A DNA stretch of 9,080 bases from Pseudomonadota bacterium (GTDB taxonomy: Bacteria > Pseudomonadota > Alphaproteobacteria > Rhizobiales > Xanthobacteraceae), in contig JAJYAH010000222.1 in NCBI GenBank assembly GCA_021779635.1, forward strand, positions 1-9,080, given 5' to 3'. This document shows, piece after piece, positions 1 to 6,889 of the stretch (its first letter is position 1; each line of letters begins with the position of its first letter). The notes under the pieces were generated by a model, which did not search any database, was not told the DNA's origin, and saw nothing but the letters and a program-made list of their open reading frames with translations. The translations under genes and the position numbers were made by a program.

Positions 1-17
1 ACAAGAAGCCGTAGACC

Positions 18-413
18 TTGCAGGACCTAGCCGCGCTGCCGCAACGCTCGATGGTCATCAAGCACATTTGCGTCGAAGGCTGGGATTATATAGGGCAATG
101 GTCAGGAGTGCCGCTGCGCGATTTCCTGGTTCGGGTAGGTGCCGATCTGCGGAGCAAATACGTCGCCTTCAAGACAGCCGACGATTACCCCAGCAGCATC
201 GACATGGCGACGGCGCTGCACCCGCAGACCATCCTCGCCCTCGATTACGCCAATGAGCCGCTCGCGGACCCATTTGGATTTCCCTTGCGGCTGAGAATGT
301 CGACGAAGTTGGGGTACAAAAATCCGAAATGGGTGACGGCGATCGAGGTCACCGACGCGTACCCCGGCGGCTACTGGGAGTCGCGTGGGTTTCCGTGGTT
401 TGCGGGGATCTGA
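18..413 (+). CDS. C-terminal half of a YedY/MsrP-like molybdopterin-dependent oxidoreductase (partial, possibly a broken gene)
   Basis: The 131 residues match the C-terminal half of the sulfite-oxidase/MsrP (YedY) superfamily, enzymes that use Mo-molybdopterin for oxygen-atom transfer or reduction, often outside the cytoplasm. Visible signatures are the HICVEGW motif, whose Cys (residue 18 counted from TTG 18, codon 69-71) aligns with the Mo-ligand Cys of E. coli YedY, then WSGVPLRDFL, YVAFKTADDY, a LRLRMSTKLGYKNPKWV stretch that fits the cofactor-contact region, and a GGYWESRGFPWF end close to the usual family terminus. The N-terminal half is not present. In the same frame the codon at 12-14 is TAG, preceded by codons reading Lys-Lys-Pro, which suit the family just before TLQDLAALP. 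The TTG at 18 is only the first possible start after that stop. The gene may be a pseudogene, carry a sequencing error, or be re-initiated as a fragment. Family assignment is firm; gene integrity is not. Confidence 0.75.
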   Translation: MQDLAALPQRSMVIKHICVEGWDYIGQWSGVPLRDFLVRVGADLRSKYVAFKTADDYPSSIDMATALHPQTILALDYANEPLADPFGFPLRLRMSTKLGYKNPKWVTAIEVTDAYPGGYWESRGFPWFAGI

Positions 414-418
414 GCGAG

Positions 419-925
419 ATGAGGCGTCTACTTGTCCATCCGCAGAAACGAAGCCGTGCAGACGCCGCGAAGTCCTGTCTGTCGACAACGTTGTTCCTCT
501 TGCTGCTGTCCAATGAATTTGCCCTGGCGCAAAGCTCGGCGCCGGGGGGCATGCCGCCGCCCGATGGCATGTCGCTGGCCCAATCCGCAGCCATGCGCTT
601 CCCGCAGCCGGTACGCGTGGGTGATCTTCTGCAAAGGAGCGTCCAGCAACCGCGCGTGACGCAAGATTGGTTGGGTGAGGTCGAACAGGTCGTACGCGAC
701 GCGAACGGGACGGTGCGAGTCATCATAAAATATGGTGGCTTTCTTGGCTTTGGCTCACGGCTGATCGCCGTTCCGGCTGACGCGATGGTGCTGCTCGGGC
801 CGGTCATGGAGGTTGTCGCCTACACGCCAGCCCAACTCAGCGAATTCCCCACTTATGCAGGAGGCGAGACGCCGCTTGCCCCAGACAATGTCATCAAGAT
901 CGGCTTAGCGAAGCCGTCGCATTGA
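419..925 (+). CDS. Exported PRC-barrel domain protein
   Basis: This 168-residue protein of unknown specific function has an apparent signal peptide: a basic N-region (MRRLLVHPQKRSR), a hydrophobic core around residues 21-34 (LSTTLFLLLL) and an ALA-Q cleavage site near residues 35-38. A Gly/Pro-rich linker follows. Residues about 60-135 look like a PRC-barrel: FPQPVRVGDLL, then DWLGEVEQVVRDANGTV, IIKYGGFLGFGSRLIAVP and DAMVLL. PRC-barrels are small beta-barrel adaptor domains known from photosynthetic reaction centre subunit H and RimM; exported forms are common in Hyphomicrobiales. The ATG at 419 is preferred over upstream in-frame codons at 329 because it places the signal peptide at the N-terminus and avoids a long overlap with the oxidoreductase. 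It lies 5 bases after that gene's stop with GGGGA at 404-408, so the two may be co-translated. A periplasmic role is inferred from the signal peptide. Confidence 0.8.
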   Translation: MRRLLVHPQKRSRADAAKSCLSTTLFLLLLSNEFALAQSSAPGGMPPPDGMSLAQSAAMRFPQPVRVGDLLQRSVQQPRVTQDWLGEVEQVVRDANGTVRVIIKYGGFLGFGSRLIAVPADAMVLLGPVMEVVAYTPAQLSEFPTYAGGETPLAPDNVIKIGLAKPSH

Positions 926-955
926 AGCATCGCAAAGCCGTCACGCACATCATCT

Positions 956-985
956 GAGCGGCCGCGGCGAGAAACTCAGCCGCTC
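956..985 (+). terminator. Inverted repeat, possible terminator after the PRC-barrel gene
   Basis: Perfect 7-base arms GAGCGGC (956-962) and GCCGCTC (979-985) enclose a 16-base loop. A competing CTGAG (954-958)/CTCAG (975-979) pairing overlaps it. The repeat lies 30 bases after the PRC-barrel stop and before the glycosidase gene, the right place for a boundary between two transcription units. Only a weak pyrimidine run (TTCTCT) follows, not a clear U-tract, so it could also be an operator or have no function. Confidence 0.35.
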
Positions 986-1042
986 TTCTCTGCGAACGCC
1001 TGCCGCGCGACCGCCGTATAGGTTTCTAGGAAAATTGTCCGC

Positions 1043-3682
1043 ATGACCGCTCCGCCTCCTAAGCTGCTGCAAACTGCGGAAGGTCGCCGTTTGTTGGATA
1101 TGAAAGCTGGCGCGCCGTGGCGTCGCTGGGGTCCATACCTAAGCGAACGCCAATGGGGCACAGTTCGTGAGGACTACAGTACCGATGGCGACGCTTGGGG
1201 CCACTTCCCGTTCGACCATGCCCTGAGCCGCGCCTATCGCTGGGGTGAGGACGGCATCGCTGGTTTTTGTGATCAGTCCATGCGGTGGTGCCTCGCTCTG
1301 GCGCTTTGGAACGGCAAAGATCCGTTTTTAAAGGAGCGGCTGTTTGGGCTCTCGAACGCTGAGGGCAACCATGGTGAGGACGTCAAGGAGGTCTACCACT
1401 ACCTCGACGCTGTTCCCAGCCACGCGTATCAACGTATGGTCTACCGCTACCCCTTGGCGGAGTTCCCCTATGCGGAGTTGCGTCGGCGCAACGCAGCGCG
1501 CAGTCGCGACGATCCGGAATTCGAGCTTAAGGATACAGGCGTTCTAGAAGGCGACCGCTTTGTGGACGTCACGGTCGAGTATGCCAAGGCTGCGCCCGAA
1601 GACATCCTGATGGTTGTCTCCGTCAATAATGCTTCGGCAAGCCCGGCGACTCTGCACGTCCTCCCGCATCTCTGGGCGCGCAACAGTTGGTCTTGGGTGG
1701 AGGGCGAGAGCCGCAGCCGCATCGTCGCGCTGCCCTCGGGCGACCTGATCGCCCGCCGCCTCAAGCTGAAGGACCGGCGGCTGAGCCACGACAGCGACGC
1801 GGAAGTTTTGTTTTGCGAGAACGACACCAACCTCCCGCGACTCTTCGGCGCGAGCGCCGAAGGTCCTTTTAAGGACGGGATTAACGATTTCATCGTGAAG
1901 GGCGACCGCGCCGCGGTTTGCCGGGCCGGCGAGGGCAGCAAGGCCGCTGTTCACGCCGTCTGGACCCTGAAGCCGGGGGAGACGCGCAGGCTGCGGCTCC
2001 GGTTCCGGATCGACGGCGTCTCCCCTGAGCCGTTCGAAGGGTTCGACGCGCTCATGGACCTCAGACGCGCCGAATCCGACGAATTCTACGCCGCGTTGCA
2101 GGTCAACATCGCAGATGCGGATGTCCGCGAGGTGCAGCGCAGCGCGCTCGCCGGCATGCTGTGGTCGAAACAGTTCTACTATTTCGACGTGCCCATGTGG
2201 CTGGCGGGTGATCCCGCTCAACCCAAACCGCCGTCCGAGCGAATCAAGGGACGCAACGCGGAATGGGAGCACCTCAACAACGCCGATATCATCGCGATGC
2301 CGGACAAGTGGGAGTACCCCTGGTACGCGGCGTGGGACCTCGGTTTCCATTGCGTGACGCTGGCGATGATCGACCCGGAATTCGCGAAGGAGCAGCTCGT
2401 CCTGCTGACCCGGGAATGGTTCATGCATCCAAACGGGCAATTGCCAGCGTATGAATGGAATTTCGGCGATGTCAATCCGCCGGTTCACGCCTGGGCGGCC
2501 TTGCGCGTTTACGAGAGGGACAAAGTGCTGACCGGCGTGGCGGACCTGACTTTCCTCGAACGGGTCCTGCACAAGCTTCTTCTGAATTTCACATGGTGGG
2601 TGAACCGTAAAGACGAAGGTGGGCGCAACATATTCCAGGGCGGATTTCTCGGCCTCGACAACATTAGCCCGTTCGACCGCTCCATGATGCTTCCCGACGG
2701 CAGCCGGATCGATCAGGCGGACGGGACCGCTTGGATGGCGATGTATTGCCTGAATCTGATGCGCATCGCCATCGAGCTTGCGTTTACCAAACCGGTCTAC
2801 GAGGACATCGCCACAAAGTTCTTCGAGCACTTTCTCAGCATCGCCAACGCGATGGCGAATACCGCCGGCGGCGGCATGGGGCTATGGGACGAAGAAGACG
2901 GCTTTTTCTTCGACAGTCTCAAATCAAGCCTCGATCCGAATCCGGCTCCGGTTCGCTTACGCTCGCTCGTCGGTCTCATCCCGATCCTGGCGCTCGAGGT
3001 TCTCGATCCAATGGTGTTCGAGAAGCTGCCCGGCTTCACACTCCGCCTGCGCTGGTTTCTCAAGCACCGGCCGCAACTCGCGAGCCTCGTTTCGCGCTGG
3101 GACGAGGGCGGCATGGAGGAGCGGCACCTACTTTCGCTTCTGACCGGACATCGGCTGAAAGCGCTGCTCAGACGCATGCTCGACGAAGACGAGTTTCTAT
3201 CGGACTTCGGCGTCAGATCCCTTTCGCGCGCGCACAGGGATACGCCGTATGTCCTCGCGCACGGCGAGCTGCGGCTCGAAGTGGCTTATAGTCCCGCCGA
3301 GTCCAACTCCGGCCTCTTTGGCGGCAATTCCAACTGGCGCGGGCCGGTGTGGATGCCCATCAACTACATGCTGATCGATGCGCTGCGCAGCTTTCACAGC
3401 TACTACGGGCCGGAGTTCCGCGTGGAGTGCCCTGTCGGGTCCGGCGTCGAGTGCGACCTGCGGGAGGTTGCCGACGAGTTGTCGCGTCGGTTGGCGCGCC
3501 TTTTCCTTCCCAATGCGCGAGGAGAACGGCCGTCCACCGAAGGCGCCGCGACCGTCGCGGGAGCGCCGCTTTTCCATGAGTACTTCCACGGCGACACCGG
3601 CCGCGGGCTGGGCGCCTCTCACCAGACGGGTTGGACCGGCCTCATCGCCAATATTCTCGAAGCGCAGCAGACATCGAGGTAG
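1043..3682 (+). CDS. GH63-type (MGH1-like) glycoside hydrolase, probable alpha-glucosidase
   Basis: This 879-residue protein resembles bacterial members of the GH63 / mannosyl-oligosaccharide glucosidase-like clan, inverting enzymes with an (alpha/alpha)6 barrel that release alpha-linked glucose from glycans or small glucosides. The N-terminal part (about 20-330) carries WRRWGPYLSERQWGTVREDYS and an HFPFDHALSRAYRWGEDG block, then a beta-sandwich-like region. The catalytic barrel (about 360-875) shows WYAAWDLGFH (428-436; Asp432 is the likely general acid by position), NWRGPVW (764-770), EYFHGDTG (846-853) and TGWTGLIA (862-869), which holds or flanks the second catalytic-site region. Assignment of individual catalytic residues is by family analogy. 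There is no signal peptide or membrane segment, so it should be cytoplasmic. AGGAAA at 1028-1033 serves the ATG. It is the first gene of the tight block; its stop lies 2 bases before the next start. The substrate cannot be told from sequence: a glycan intermediate, glucosylglycerate-type solute or storage glucan are all possible. Confidence 0.85.
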   Translation: MTAPPPKLLQTAEGRRLLDMKAGAPWRRWGPYLSERQWGTVREDYSTDGDAWGHFPFDHALSRAYRWGEDGIAGFCDQSMRWCLALALWNGKDPFLKERLFGLSNAEGNHGEDVKEVYHYLDAVPSHAYQRMVYRYPLAEFPYAELRRRNAARSRDDPEFELKDTGVLEGDRFVDVTVEYAKAAPEDILMVVSVNNASASPATLHVLPHLWARNSWSWVEGESRSRIVALPSGDLIARRLKLKDRRLSHDSDAEVLFCENDTNLPRLFGASAEGPFKDGINDFIVKGDRAAVCRAGEGSKAAVHAVWTLKPGETRRLRLRFRIDGVSPEPFEGFDALMDLRRAESDEFYAALQVNIADADVREVQRSALAGMLWSKQFYYFDVPMWLAGDPAQPKPPSERIKGRNAEWEHLNNADIIAMPDKWEYPWYAAWDLGFHCVTLAMIDPEFAKEQLVLLTREWFMHPNGQLPAYEWNFGDVNPPVHAWAALRVYERDKVLTGVADLTFLERVLHKLLLNFTWWVNRKDEGGRNIFQGGFLGLDNISPFDRSMMLPDGSRIDQADGTAWMAMYCLNLMRIAIELAFTKPVYEDIATKFFEHFLSIANAMANTAGGGMGLWDEEDGFFFDSLKSSLDPNPAPVRLRSLVGLIPILALEVLDPMVFEKLPGFTLRLRWFLKHRPQLASLVSRWDEGGMEERHLLSLLTGHRLKALLRRMLDEDEFLSDFGVRSLSRAHRDTPYVLAHGELRLEVAYSPAESNSGLFGGNSNWRGPVWMPINYMLIDALRSFHSYYGPEFRVECPVGSGVECDLREVADELSRRLARLFLPNARGERPSTEGAATVAGAPLFHEYFHGDTGRGLGASHQTGWTGLIANILEAQQTSR

Positions 3683-3684
3683 TC

Positions 3685-4491
3685 ATGAGCACAGACGTCA
3701 CAACGACAACTCGCCGCGAAACCTGCGCCATTGCCGTCATGGCGAAAGCTTCAGAGCCGGGGCGAACGAAGACGCGGCTGACGCCGCCGCTGACATCCGC
3801 CGAGGCGGCCGCGCTGAACACGGCGTTCTTGCGGGACGTAACCGCCAAGTTGATGCGCGTGGGAGACGAGACGCCCATCGCGCCCTATGTCGCTTTCGGG
3901 CCTCCTCGATCGGAACCGTTCTTCCGCGCCATTCTTGCAGAGGGTCCCGAGTTGATTGAAGTCTGGCGGCCAAATTTTGGCGAATGCCTTTGGCTTGCGA
4001 CGACCTCAATGCTGGAGGCTGGCCATACGGCCGCGTGTGTGCTGAACTCCGACAGCCCGACGCTGCCTACCGCCTATCTGGTCGAGGCCGCGCAGTGGCT
4101 GGCGCGGCCGGGAGACCGCGCGGTCCTCGGACCCTCCACGGACGGCGGCTATTACATTCTGGGACTGAAGCAAGCGCACAGGAGGATGTTCGCCGACATC
4201 GATTGGAGCACCGAGCGCGTCGCCGAGCAAACGCGCGTCCGGGCGCGCGAGATCGGGTTGGAGGTGCACGAACTACCCCTGTGGTACGACGTCGACGACG
4301 CCGACAGCTTGCGCACCGTAGTCGCGGACCTGCGGCTCGGCGTGGCGCCGGCCGATGCGAACCCCGCGGCCTCTCGCGCCGATGCTACGGCTGAACTCCT
4401 CCGCCGGCTCGATCGGGAAAACGGGCTTTTCCGCCGGCTGGAAATCGATGCGGCGGTGTCTTCGGCCGGATTGCAAGGCGCCTTGATTTGA
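3685..4491 (+). CDS. DUF2064 / TIGR04282-type GT-A fold transferase (CofC-like)
   Basis: The 268-residue protein belongs to the DUF2064 group, described in TIGRFAM as rSAM/selenodomain-associated transferase 1 and often named arsenosugar-biosynthesis glycosyltransferase. Its GT-A / nucleotidyltransferase-like core runs from about 13 to 215: AIAVMAKASEPGRTKTRL (15-32; the usual GxxKTRL nucleotide-binding start), NSDSPTLP (121-128), GPSTDGGYYILGL (149-161), FADIDWSTERV (169-179) and LPLWYDVDD (197-205). The acidic residues in NSDSPTLP and STDGG are the likely metal and sugar-nucleotide ligands. The ATG at 3685 is chosen over an in-frame upstream start at 3631, which would overlap the glycosidase gene; GAGG at 3676-3679 sits 5 bases before it. 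About 50 residues beyond the core (from 218) form a charged tail not obviously part of the family. Donor and acceptor are unknown. In other genomes this family keeps company with radical SAM genes, as it does here. Confidence 0.85.
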   Translation: MSTDVTTTTRRETCAIAVMAKASEPGRTKTRLTPPLTSAEAAALNTAFLRDVTAKLMRVGDETPIAPYVAFGPPRSEPFFRAILAEGPELIEVWRPNFGECLWLATTSMLEAGHTAACVLNSDSPTLPTAYLVEAAQWLARPGDRAVLGPSTDGGYYILGLKQAHRRMFADIDWSTERVAEQTRVRAREIGLEVHELPLWYDVDDADSLRTVVADLRLGVAPADANPAASRADATAELLRRLDRENGLFRRLEIDAAVSSAGLQGALI

Positions 4492-5828
4492 GCACGACCG
4501 TAGATACGCAATCGCAGACGCGGGGCGCCCCGCCCTGGTTCGCTTCGCTCGAGCGGGCGACCTGGACACTCCCCGCGCTGGGGTTTGCGTCTATTGTATT
4601 TCAGGCAGCCGGCGCCGCGGCGCAGATCAATGACGCGGTGCGCGTCAACATCGCGTTGATCCTCGCGCAAGGCGTTGTATTCTTACTGGCTGTTTGGGCG
4701 GTGAGGCGCGGCGCACAGATCGGCCTCGGGTCTCTCCTCGTCGTCGCCGCGCTGCTGCGCGCCACGATCCTGTTTTTGCCGCCCTATCATTCGTCAGATA
4801 TTTACCGCTACGTTTGGGACGGGCGGGTGCAAGGCGCGGGAATTAACCCTTACCTTTACATCCCGGACGCCCCCGCGCTTGCGGGCTTGCGCGATGCGAG
4901 CATATGGCCAAACATAAACCGCGCCGACTACGCGCCGACAATCTACCCGCCCGCGGCCCAGATGATCTTCTTCCTGATTACGCGGATTACCGCAGGCGTG
5001 ATCGGGATGAAGACGGGCTGGCTCGCGTTTGAGTGCGTAACAGCGTGGGCCGTCGTCCGCCTGCTCGACCATTGTGGCTTACCGCGCGCTCGCCTGCTGA
5101 TCTATGCGTGGAGTCCGCTCGTTGTTTGGGAAGTGGCTGGATCGGGTCATCTGGACGCGGCCATGGCGACGCTTTTCATGCTGGCTGTTCTCGCACGCGG
5201 GTGCGAACGGAGTGGGCTTGCGGGCGTGGCGCTAGGTCTCTCTGTGCTCGTCAAATTCTTTCCCATTGTGGCGCTGCCGGCCTTGTGGCGGCGATGGGAC
5301 TGGAAACTGCCGGCTGCCTGCGCGGCCGTCATCGCCGCAGGGTACGCGCTCTACCTCGGGGCCGGACTGAAGGTGTTTGGGTTCCTGTCCGGCTATTCGC
5401 GGGAAGAGGGACTGCGCAGCGGCGACGGCTTTTGGTTCGCTCACATTTTCCAGCTTCTAACGGGGTTGACGCTTCCGCCGCTCCTCTACGTGGCCATAGT
5501 CGAGCTCCTTCTTGCAAGCCTCGCGCTTGTGGTCGTCAGGGCGCAAAATCGCGCCATGCCGGTCTCCGGCGCCTTGCTGCTCGCCGCCACTGGAATGATC
5601 GCCCTATCGCCAACCCACCCCTGGTATTTCGTGTGGCTGACGCCGCTGTTGTGTTTTGCGCCGAGTGTACCTGTGTTGTGGATCACGGTCGTCAGCCCGA
5701 TTCTTTACTGGCCCAATCCCTACAGCGTGCATTGGAATGTCGATCTGCTTTATGGCGGGTTTTGCGTGCTGGCTGTCGCGCGCCTCGCTGTCCGCTGCTA
5801 CGCACGCGATTCAGGAGATTTGCTTTGA
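4488..5828 (+). CDS. Polytopic GT-C glycosyltransferase, GT87/MptB-like
   Basis: The 446-residue membrane protein has roughly ten hydrophobic segments, including about 27-47, 53-72, 78-98, 157-175, 223-238, 243-265, 274-293, 328-350, 358-374 and 394-405. The first long extracytoplasmic loop carries SSDIYRYVWDGRV (102-114) followed by GINPYLY (118-124) and IYPPAAQ (152-158). This is typical of GT-C enzymes such as GT87 and the MptA/MptB alpha-mannosyltransferases, which move sugars from polyprenyl-phosphate donors on the outer face of the membrane; Asp104 is the likely catalytic or metal-site acid. SGSGHLDAAM (217-226), LVKFFP (254-259) and THPWYFVW (376-383) are further family-like blocks. 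The start is TTG 4488, overlapping the previous stop as TTGA, with AAGG at 4475-4478. No later Met lies before the first membrane segment. The GT2 gene downstream could make its polyprenyl-phosphate-sugar donor, an inference from the usual division of labour between these families. Confidence 0.82.
   Translation: MSTTVDTQSQTRGAPPWFASLERATWTLPALGFASIVFQAAGAAAQINDAVRVNIALILAQGVVFLLAVWAVRRGAQIGLGSLLVVAALLRATILFLPPYHSSDIYRYVWDGRVQGAGINPYLYIPDAPALAGLRDASIWPNINRADYAPTIYPPAAQMIFFLITRITAGVIGMKTGWLAFECVTAWAVVRLLDHCGLPRARLLIYAWSPLVVWEVAGSGHLDAAMATLFMLAVLARGCERSGLAGVALGLSVLVKFFPIVALPALWRRWDWKLPAACAAVIAAGYALYLGAGLKVFGFLSGYSREEGLRSGDGFWFAHIFQLLTGLTLPPLLYVAIVELLLASLALVVVRAQNRAMPVSGALLLAATGMIALSPTHPWYFVWLTPLLCFAPSVPVLWITVVSPILYWPNPYSVHWNVDLLYGGFCVLAVARLAVRCYARDSGDLL
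5813..5817 (+). promoter_or_regulatory. Shine-Dalgarno AGGAG deciding the radical SAM start
   Basis: AGGAG lies 7 bases before TTG 5825 but 16 bases before ATG 5834. This favours the TTG start, which overlaps the upstream stop as TTGA. Confidence 0.6.
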
Positions 5829-6886
5829 AGCTCATGGAAAGTCCCGCTCTCGACCCTCGCCGATATCACGAGACCGCGCCGACGGCTCGCGCCGCGCACA
5901 CGGAACGGCCGCCCGTATGTCTCTATCTGGAGGTGACGAACCGCTGCAATCTTCTCTGCACCACATGCCCGCGCACCTATGTTGAGCTGGAGCCGCCCGC
6001 GGACATGTCGTGGGAGCTCTTCACCCGCATCGTCGATCAGGCCCCGGACGCCAAGCGCGCAGTGTTGCACGGGGTCGGTGAGCCTATGCTGGTGAAAAAC
6101 CTGCCGCAGATGGTTCGCTATCTGAAGGACCGAGGCGTCTACGTGCTCTTCAACACGAACGGCACTCTGCTCAATCGGAAGAACGGGCGGGCGCTGATTG
6201 ACGCGGGGCTCGACGAATTGCGCGTCTCGCTCGATGCGTCGAACCGTGAAGCTTACCTCGCCATTCGCGGCAAAAACTACTTCGATCGCATTTTGCAAAA
6301 CGTGCGGAACTTTCGCGCCTTGCAAGAAGCCGAAGGACACAGCAGCCCGCGCGTGTCGGCGTGGCTGACGGGGCTTAAAGAAACGTTGCCGGAACTACCC
6401 GAGTTCGTGCGCGTGGCCGCCTCGCTAAACGTAAAGGAAGTCTATTTGCAGCGACTCGTATATTTTGACGAAGCGATCGGCCATGCCGGGCCAGATCAGG
6501 CGCTTTACGATCGGATGTCGCGGGAGGAGGCGCTTTACCTCGAAGAGGCGGAGGCGACGGCCAGAGACCTGGGAATTGCTTTCTCGGCGTCCGGGGCGGC
6601 CAGCGAACCGGGAGTGAGCTTGAAGCGCAGCGACGACGTCAATCAATGGTCGCAGTGTCGGAGGCCCTGGACGGTCATGTATTTTACCGCCAACGGCCGC
6701 GCGCTGCCCTGCTGCATCGCGCCGTTCTCACAGCGCGGCTACGAGCATTATACGCTGGGAGATGCGACGCAGCAGACGCTCCAGGACATTTGGAACGGCA
6801 TCGCCTACCGAGATTTCCGGAAAGTTTTACTGTCCGACAATCCGGCCGCCGCCTGTGCGGGCTGCGGCGTGCGCTGGAGCCTTTGA
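5825..6886 (+). CDS. Radical SAM protein with Cys-rich C-terminal SPASM/twitch-like region
   Basis: The 353-residue enzyme has the radical SAM signature CNLLCTTC (Cys41, Cys45, Cys48), which binds the [4Fe-4S] cluster used to cleave S-adenosylmethionine into a 5'-deoxyadenosyl radical. Further core motifs are HGVGEP (82-87), NTNGT (110-114) and SLDAS (135-139), running in order through the partial TIM barrel. After residue 275 come Cys278, the pair Cys296-Cys297 in NGRALPCC, the block LGDATQQTLQDIWNG and a final CAGC (Cys344, Cys347). This layout matches SPASM or shortened twitch domains that hold an auxiliary Fe-S cluster. The start is TTG 5825, chosen by the Shine-Dalgarno spacing; ATG 5834 would remove only three residues. 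A much longer in-frame extension upstream overlaps the GT-C gene and is not coding. No precursor peptide is seen, so a lipid, sugar or nucleoside substrate is more likely than a RiPP. The exact reaction is unknown. Confidence 0.87.
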   Translation: MKLMESPALDPRRYHETAPTARAAHTERPPVCLYLEVTNRCNLLCTTCPRTYVELEPPADMSWELFTRIVDQAPDAKRAVLHGVGEPMLVKNLPQMVRYLKDRGVYVLFNTNGTLLNRKNGRALIDAGLDELRVSLDASNREAYLAIRGKNYFDRILQNVRNFRALQEAEGHSSPRVSAWLTGLKETLPELPEFVRVAASLNVKEVYLQRLVYFDEAIGHAGPDQALYDRMSREEALYLEEAEATARDLGIAFSASGAASEPGVSLKRSDDVNQWSQCRRPWTVMYFTANGRALPCCIAPFSQRGYEHYTLGDATQQTLQDIWNGIAYRDFRKVLLSDNPAAACAGCGVRWSL

Positions 6887-6889
6887 GTC

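Noticed and set aside
329..418. Upstream start of the PRC-barrel protein at 329
   Set aside because: It would bury the signal peptide behind 30 unrelated residues and overlap the oxidoreductase by 85 bases.
994..1022. Possible promoter with TATAGG near 1017 as a -10 box
   Set aside because: The matching -35 position (GAACGC) does not resemble TTGACA, so the match is likely chance.
1544..2830. 428-codon open frame on the minus strand
   Set aside because: It lies wholly antisense to the well-supported glycosidase gene, has no recognisable motif, and is the usual effect of high GC content on the opposite strand.
3631..3684. Upstream start of the DUF2064 transferase at 3631
   Set aside because: It overlaps the glycosidase 3' end; ATG 3685 has a good GAGG at the right distance and the family's usual N-terminus.
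5033..5824. Long N-terminal extension of the radical SAM frame, making a 617-residue protein
   Set aside because: The first 264 residues overlap the GT-C gene in another frame, are Arg-rich and featureless, and a Shine-Dalgarno with proper spacing marks TTG 5825.
5825..6886. Radical SAM protein as a RiPP maturase
   Set aside because: No small precursor-like reading frame, recognition domain, peptidase or transporter is visible beside it; the neighbours are carbohydrate and nucleoside enzymes.
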